From positions 24,751,501 to 24,815,500 of the forward strand of contig CM072336.1 of NCBI GenBank assembly GCA_036874045.1: DNA of 64,000 nucleotides, written 5' to 3'. Within the stretch, counting starts at the first letter, position 1, and the number at the start of each line of letters is the position of its first letter. The notes below the pieces were generated by a model. It ran no database searches, was not told where the DNA came from, and saw only the letters and a program-made list of their open reading frames with translations. The position numbers and the translations under genes are program-made. Below are positions 57,844 through 64,000 of the stretch, one piece after another. The stretch comes from Cymodocea nodosa. Taxonomy: Eukaryota; Streptophyta; Magnoliopsida; Alismatales; Cymodoceaceae.

Positions 57844-60800
57844 ATGCAACCAGCCGGCGGCATGATCCCATCCCCTATGGCGCCTCCGCCTCAGCAGATC
57901 GCTACCCAGTCCCAGCAGCAGCCACAGCAGTGGGGGATGATAGCCCCCCCGCCACCGCCTCCGCAAACACAGCAGCAGCAATATCAGCAGCAGACTGCCC
58001 CTCTTCCGCCCATGTGGAACCAGCAGCCTTCCCAGATCCCGCCGCCCCAGCCTCTTCAGGTCCCGCCACCTCAGCCCCAGTCCGCGCCCGTTCCCATGCC
58101 GCAGTATCAGGCAGCCATGCCTCCACCTCCTCCTACCACTGCCGTTGCTCCCAGGCCCACATCAGCAGATGAGATTAGGACGCTTTGGATCGGGGACTTG
58201 CTGTACTGGATGGACGAGTCGTACATCCACAGTTGCTTTGCTAGCACCGGAGAGGTACTGTTGGGTTCGGGAATCACGATATTTTCCCTTTTTTCTTGGC
58301 GATAATTGGTTGTTATTTTCTTCAATTATCGGTCATATTATTTCATCTTTTTTTGTTGAACTTTTGATCATTTCTGCTAGTGACCGATCGTGGCTCTGCA
58401 AGTTGAGGTAGTTGTGTAACAATATGCGTCCTAGAGTTGTTAGTTGTAATTGATTGCGACAACATCATGCAGTTAAGATGGATTTCTGTTGTTAAATGAC
58501 AGTGCTTTCCAACCTTGGAACATATAGTAGTAGCTTGATTTACCACAAGACTTTGATATGAGCTTTGAAATAAATAAGAAAGGTGCAAGATGCAGCATAC
58601 TTACAAGGAAACTTATGGAGGGTCCAGTGTTCTCAATTTTCTTGGTTGCCTATCTTGATCTTATGGACCTTCCAGCCCTTGTAATTTGAGAATTATTTGC
58701 CTTTTCTATTAGACTAAAGATAAAAACTTGTAATTGAAATAAAGTAATAAAAATAAATAATAAAAACTATAGACGTAATTTATTATTCTTAGATAACAAA
58801 ACGATGAATAACCCCACATCAAATAAAATATTCAATTAAATTCTTAAATATATCGCACTTTCAAAAATGAAGAAAAGTAAGATTTTTTTTTTCATATTTG
58901 AAATTTCAATAATATTGTTAGAATTTTTAATATCATTAAATATACTATTATGTCCTTAAAAATTATATCCTAGTCAAATTCATTAAAATAGGAAATGCTA
59001 ATTCAATTATGATCCCATATATAAAATATTTAAACATGGGAATCATGATTTAGTACCACAAATTCAAAGTAGAAAACATTCTAATAACATACTAACATTT
59101 GAAGCATTGTAACTATAACAATATAAAATATATGCAAAATCATTTTGTAAAAAAGGAATAATCCCACATAAAATAAATATGTAGTTGATCCCAAGCCTGG
59201 GTAAAGGAGTAGGTTAGTGTTAGGTAGATAATTAGCCACAAAACTTGTCAATCCATTATGCATATGAATTGTAGAGATAAAATGCAATATAAAATATATA
59301 CCATTAATTTTGAAAAGTATCTTGTTGGTTTAAAATATGATAAAAAAATCAAAATAAATCTACACATGCCTTGGCATGTGTTTGTTAGTAATATCAAAAA
59401 TAAAACATTTGTATATATAATTTTTTTAATCATTATATATATGATTTAGGCAATGAAAAATTCAATTAAAATCATGTAAATTAGAAAAAATATATTTTCA
59501 TTATTTGTATATCAAATGTAAAGCTAGTGAATTTAAGCAATATCTCTTATAAATTTCATTTATAAATTTCTGGAAAAATATAATCTTCAAATAATATCAC
59601 ATAAAATACAAGAAATTTATGTACATTTAGCCAAGATATATGCAATTTCAATTTGAAATATATCACCTCCAAAAAAAATATGAAATATATAAAAAATTGA
59701 ATATCTCAGAAAATCAAAAAAGTTCTAATCAAATTCAAAAATTAAAGAAAAGAGGAAATCACTTAAAAACTAGAAAAGAAAACAAAGTTGAAAACTTGGG
59801 ATGAAGATCACTTGAGAGGAAAACACTAGCAAAGATGTAGATCAGCCACCTTTCCCCAAGATCTGTAAACAGCAATATTGAGCAACCAAATCAGAACCGG
59901 AGGCCCAGAAAATGCAGTGTGCATTTCATGCATAGTTGGTTTCAGCTGGTTTCTTTAAAAGAGCTATTAATGCATTAAAAATGCTTCACATTGGCAAACT
60001 ACTATATTAGGATGTTGATCTATGTTGCCTGCCATCAATTGCATAAACTGTTGTCGACGTTGTGTTTTTCAACACTCCAATGTCACATTTGGAAATGCTT
60101 ATTCAAAAATGCAGCTTATTGAATAAGCTATAAAATGATTTGTTTAGCATTTGTTGAATAAGCACTTATTTTAAAATGTTGCTTATTGAACAAGTGGTAG
60201 AATGAACTATTGAGTGCTTGTTGGTTTTATACAATGACATTTATTGCAGGTGCATTTGAAAGCACTTATACCCAACTTATTTAAAAAAAGTGGGTGTAAA
60301 AAGGTGAATGCTCTCTATTTTTACGATTAGAACTTTTATTTTAGATGCATGTGAAAACATTTATTGAAATGTAGCTTATTTCAAAATAAGATAGTGTAAA
60401 TAACATTGTCTAATGCATCCTAAAATCACATGTTGATTGACATGGGGGCTTATGTAGACCAACTTTTGCATTTCTGCCCAGTAGAACTACAAAATCTCCA
60501 TTATTCTCTTTCTTCTCCAATCTTCATCATGACAAGGTCTATACCATATTTCCTAACAAAACTCCTATGAACCTTTGTACGAACCTTCCTTCAACCTCTT
60601 TAATGGTCGCAATAGCTATTTGTATCTATTACCTTGATTTGTTAGTATCCATTGATAGAATTTCCTGTTGGACTTCCATAATTTCATTTCACTGGTATCT
60701 AATTGAGTATAAGACATTTTAGTTCACATGTCATAGGATTAGTGTATCGTGGAAAAGCAAATTATTCAAAAGGAAATGTTTAGACAACACTATAAGGTGT

Positions 60801-62128
60801 TTAATTTGAACAAACAAGGTATTTTACATGGTACTAACCTTCAATAAGATTATATAATTATTCTTCAGATATTGTTTGTGTATTCTAAGTATTTCCTTCT
60901 GTTTCAAAACATTAGTCTTGTAGAAATGTGGTATTTTAATGTAATAAATGCTTGAAACTCCTTTTTAACTATTCCTAGATGGTTATAATTTCTTACTTGT
61001 CCTGAATTTTTGTTACAATATTTGTTGTTTATTATCATTTTTGTGGATCTCTATTTTTTTACAAATTACAACAACATTTCCACCATCATTTGACATATTC
61101 CCTTTTTGTTGGACCAAAGCTTGACACAAATCAATGCTGGATTCCTTGTAAACATTTTCATACTTGGGAAGACAGTGCCATTATTGCCAATATATTTGAA
61201 AACCATCTGCAAACAGTAGGAATATTTATTGTAAATAATAGTAGTTGTTATAATAAATATATATGTTAACAGTAAAACATTGTGAATTTTCCTGGAAGAA
61301 GTAAAATATTAACTATAGTCCTACTGAACTAAAATAAAGAATTCATTATGTACCGTACAAGACTATCCACAACAGAAAAACACTACTACAACCAAATTGT
61401 TCCCAATATCAGAAGTGTGAAAAAGGAAAGAATTACAACAGAAAAATTAAGAAATGTATATATCTTTGGACTTCTATGGAAAAGCTCTTGATGTCTGTCT
61501 TATGTTTATTATTGTTGATACAATATCTAGTCTTTCTTATTTACTGAACACCTATATGTTATATATATATTTATATGTGTTTGTGATATCTCCAAAATTG
61601 ACATGATAACCTGCTCTTTCTTGTTTATTAAGTATTTGATGGTTACTTTTTATTGTATGCAGCTTGTTTCTGTCAAAGTTATTCGCAATAAGCAGACTGC
61701 ACAATCAGAAGGTTATGGTTTTATTGAATTTGCCACCCGTGCTACAGCAGAATCTGTCTTGCAGGCATTCAATGGTCAGATGATGCCCAGTGTTGAGCAA
61801 AGATATAGATTGAACTGGGCATATCTTGGTGCAGGGGAGAAGAAAGATGATGGTGCAGATCATACAATATTTGTGGGGGATTTAGCTGCTGATGTTACAG
61901 ATTATATGTTACAGGAAACATTTCGGGTCCAATACCCATCTGTTAAGGGAGCGAAAGTTGTAACTGACAGAACTACTGGGCGCTCAAAAGGTTATGGCTT
62001 TGTTAGGTTTGGTGATGCAACTGAACAAGCACGTGCAATGACAGAAATGAATGGAATGTTTTGCTCCACACGAGCTATGCGAATTGGTCCAGCAATTAAT
62101 AAGAAGAATTTGGGCTCTGAAACCAAAG
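57844..62128 (+). CDS. RBP45: Polyadenylate-binding-like RNA-binding protein RBP45 (first two exons; rest beyond the window)
   Basis: Exon 1 is 57844-58254 and exon 2 is 61663-62128, joined by a 3.4 kb GT-AG intron in phase 0. The next donor, at 62129, follows one base of a codon. Exon 1 encodes about 105 residues of Pro/Gln-rich low-complexity sequence, typical of RBP45/47 proteins. The start of RRM1 follows: TLWIGDLLYWMDESYIHSCF (RNP2). Exon 2 completes RRM1 with GYGFIEF (RNP1) and encodes all of RRM2: TIFVGDLAADVTD (RNP2), GRSKGYGFVRF (RNP1), MRIGPA. It reaches NKKNLGSETKG in the inter-RRM linker. The family has a third RRM (usually beginning IFVGGLD); I find no exon for it before 64000. 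These nuclear/cytoplasmic proteins bind U-rich and poly(A) RNA and join stress granules. Exon 1 is very GC-rich. Confidence 0.94.
59180..59262 (+). mobile_element. RTE 5'-leader-like fragment in RBP45 intron 1
   Basis: GATCCCAAGCCTGGGTAAAG near 59187 is followed by TTAGTGTTAGGTAGATAATTAGCCACAAAACTTGTCAA-type sequence. It shares the order of motifs with the left half of the 53955-54130 element (GGTTAG, TTAGATAGA, AGC-ACAAAA-CTT-TCAA). Confidence 0.45.
60080..60425. repeat. AT-rich element with inverted GCTTATT motifs, MITE-like
   Basis: The left side has AAATGCAGCTTATTGAATAAGC. The right side has GAAATGTAGCTTATTTC and, on the opposite strand, AAATAAGCTACATTTCAATAA. Further GCTTATTGAA and AATAAGCACTTATT units lie between. 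The arrangement is partly palindromic and non-coding. The rest of RBP45 intron 1 (58255-61662) is AT-rich with nothing I can name beyond the 59180 fragment. Confidence 0.35.
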
Positions 62129-64000
62129 GTCTGAAAATATTTACAATCTCTATATAATGTAACATTATTTTCTTGTTGGTACACGGTAGAGATATAACCA
62201 TTTCATACTGCTGTCTTGAAAGCATTGCTGTTCTTTCTCTTGCTTTTTTGGGTGGCTATTTTAATGTTTGATGTGATAGTGCAAGAGGCTAAATGTGTGA
62301 GATTTTCTTCACTATTTTGCTTTCAGTTTTATAATTAAGGATAAGGGAGAGTTCTACTTCAATTAGATGTACAAAATCATTTCCTTCAAAGCAGTTACCT
62401 TTGTAAAGTTGGGACTTGCAATGTAATCCAATTTTAAAAGCTTATAAAACTCATGTTGTCTCGGAGCAGGATGTCAAGAGGCTCTTTTGTTTAGGGGCCT
62501 GGATCTGATTCAGCTGAAATGCATCCCCTCCCTTTAGTGCGTGGCCTCGGTTAGGTCAGTTTTACTGTTTATACCGTAATTCCGTCCTTAAATTCTTGTG
62601 GCATAAATTGCTACAGCTTCAATTAGTTTTTCCATTCCTTTACTTCATAGAGCTGTCTATATTCTTTAATTTATTCCTTTACATTTGAAGTGTTGTTTAC
62701 ACTTTAAGATTACTTCTTCCACTACTCAGTCAGTTATTTCTTTTCCAGATTATTCCTTTTTTATCTTCTTCAAGCATTCAAGAATTTTCCCTTTCAATTC
62801 TTAGATATCAATGGCACTGCTGTATTACCTTCTCGAGTTTATTTTTTTACAAAAGCTTCTATATCTGATGGAGTTGAAGTGCAACTTCATTTTAATCTTG
62901 ACACAAGTATATGGTCTAAGTCTTTTGTTCAATATATCTGATTGTGTATTTTTTTCCTGTTCTCATGTTATTTTTTATTTATGCTAACAACCATAAAGTT
63001 AGGTATCTACTCTATGAAATATCAATCGTAATAATTTATTTTTTAATTTCAGAAGTAACTTTTGCATCTAATATTTTACTTTGAAAAAGCAATTTGCTAT
63101 AGCATTTGAAATGCTAAATTATAGTTTTATTGGATATCTTTTTGTACGTTTGCCTTCATTCACTTAACAGTCGTTTAGCATTTTGAAAGACATCTTGAAT
63201 TGGACTTTTTCTGCTTGAGAGCATTTTTCATATTTTTGGATGTCAGAGAATGTTACCATTTTTATTTAAGAAGGGAGTTTGGTAAATAAAGATTAATATA
63301 TTATTAGTTTAGGGTGGCATTAAGTAGACCAGTATTGTGCTGGCTTTCTAAGCTGTTCAGTTTTATGTTGTTTCATTACTGTTACTGAAGGCATCTCTTC
63401 AATTTAAAGGTGTTTCATTGCTATTTTATACGAGCAATTTCGAAAATTATTATTTGTGAAACAATAATTCGTATTTAAATGATAGATGTGAGGGAAATTA
63501 TGTTCTCTGTCGAATTGTCTTATTTTGATCACTTTTGTGAATTTTCTGAATTAAAAGTTCATTTGAGAAAGTATGGTTGATTTGGCTATCTCCAAGCCAT
63601 TATACATCTGGATCAATTTTCTAGTGTAGTGTTTATCCTCCAGCCTCATTTTTATAATTTATTAGCAATTGAGAATACTTGTATCAGTGCTGTTTTTTCA
63701 GTTTAAATTTTCTACCATACTCTGACAGATATTATTGTTTATTCTACATGGAGAATAGAGGATATGCCTTTGCGAAACATTAAATTTTCATAATTTTCAA
63801 TTAAAGATCATAGATTTGAATCTTATAAACAATATCTTTATAGGTGAAGATAAGCACGGTTGCTAACGACTATCAGATTAATTGGACAGATCTCTCCATA
63901 ATTATGAGAATTTGTACACTTTCTTTTTTACTTTACATGATATTTGAATGATTATTATCATTAACCATTGCATTTTCTGAAAGGGTGAAGGATTAGGTTG
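62129..64000 (+). other. RBP45: RBP45 intron 2 (start), to the window edge
   Basis: Begins with the donor GTCTGA and remains T-rich and intron-like to the end. I searched for an RRM3 exon (RNP motifs, VGGLD, GFVQF) in all plus frames and saw none. No transposon domain is apparent. Confidence 0.55.

Noticed and set aside
57772-58325. Antisense ORFs across the start of RBP45
   Set aside because: Shadows of the GC-rich Pro/Gln exon; the plus frame has RRM homology.
62466-62540. Candidate third exon of RBP45 after an AG
   Set aside because: Translation in the required phase gives no RRM motif, and no donor follows in a sensible place.

Overview
This window is nuclear DNA from a flowering plant. 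It carries seven protein genes with plant-type exon-intron structure, AT-rich intergenic DNA, and introns filled with old LINE and LTR-retroelement fragments. Several first exons are strikingly GC-rich while later exons are not (15549-15868, 17966-18327, 57844-58254). That 5'-to-3' GC gradient, with introns up to 5 kb, suggests a monocot outside the grasses, for example a palm-like lineage. The lineage guess is inference; the plant assignment is secure.

Layout from left to right. 1-2304 (-): a pentatricopeptide-repeat (PPR) protein closest to Arabidopsis At1g73710, running off the left edge. 3222-11156 (-): a secretory carrier-associated membrane protein (SCAMP), 12 exons, 291 aa. 12236-15868 (-): an F-box protein like SKIP1, two exons. 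17966-24944 (+): a conserved plant protein of unknown function with a C-terminal membrane anchor, four exons, 317 aa. 27424-38803 (-): a calcium/calmodulin-regulated receptor-like kinase (CRLK1 type), seven exons, 409 aa. 42635-57072 (-): the mRNA decapping enzyme DCP2, eight exons, 324 aa, with one GC-AG intron. 57844 onward (+): an RBP45-type RNA-binding protein whose third RRM lies beyond the right edge. I assembled the exon models by hand from homology and splice signals, and every reading phase closes.

Two gene pairs are divergent. The SKIP1-like gene and the membrane-anchored unknown share a 2.1 kb AT-rich spacer. DCP2 and RBP45 share a 771 bp spacer; both act on mRNA, and a telo-box lies just upstream of the RBP45 start.

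The rest is mostly transposon debris, concentrated in introns. LINEs of two kinds dominate: L1-type fragments (endonuclease, reverse transcriptase, terminal zinc-finger region) and RTE-type fragments, which occur at least eight times. One RTE copy sits inside an L1 copy with a target-site duplication, and another has the inverted-then-sense layout of twin priming. There are also a probable Au-type SINE, a miniature LTR element (TRIM-like) in a CRLK1 intron, Ty1-copia and other LTR fossils, MITE-like inverted-repeat elements, a 200 bp tandem repeat and several microsatellites.

I found no new multi-gene system. The most rewarding items are the uncharacterised tail-anchored protein, the DCP2/RBP45 head-to-head pair, the DCP2 GC-AG intron and the unusual LINE rearrangements. 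No tRNA, rRNA or CRISPR-like array was seen.
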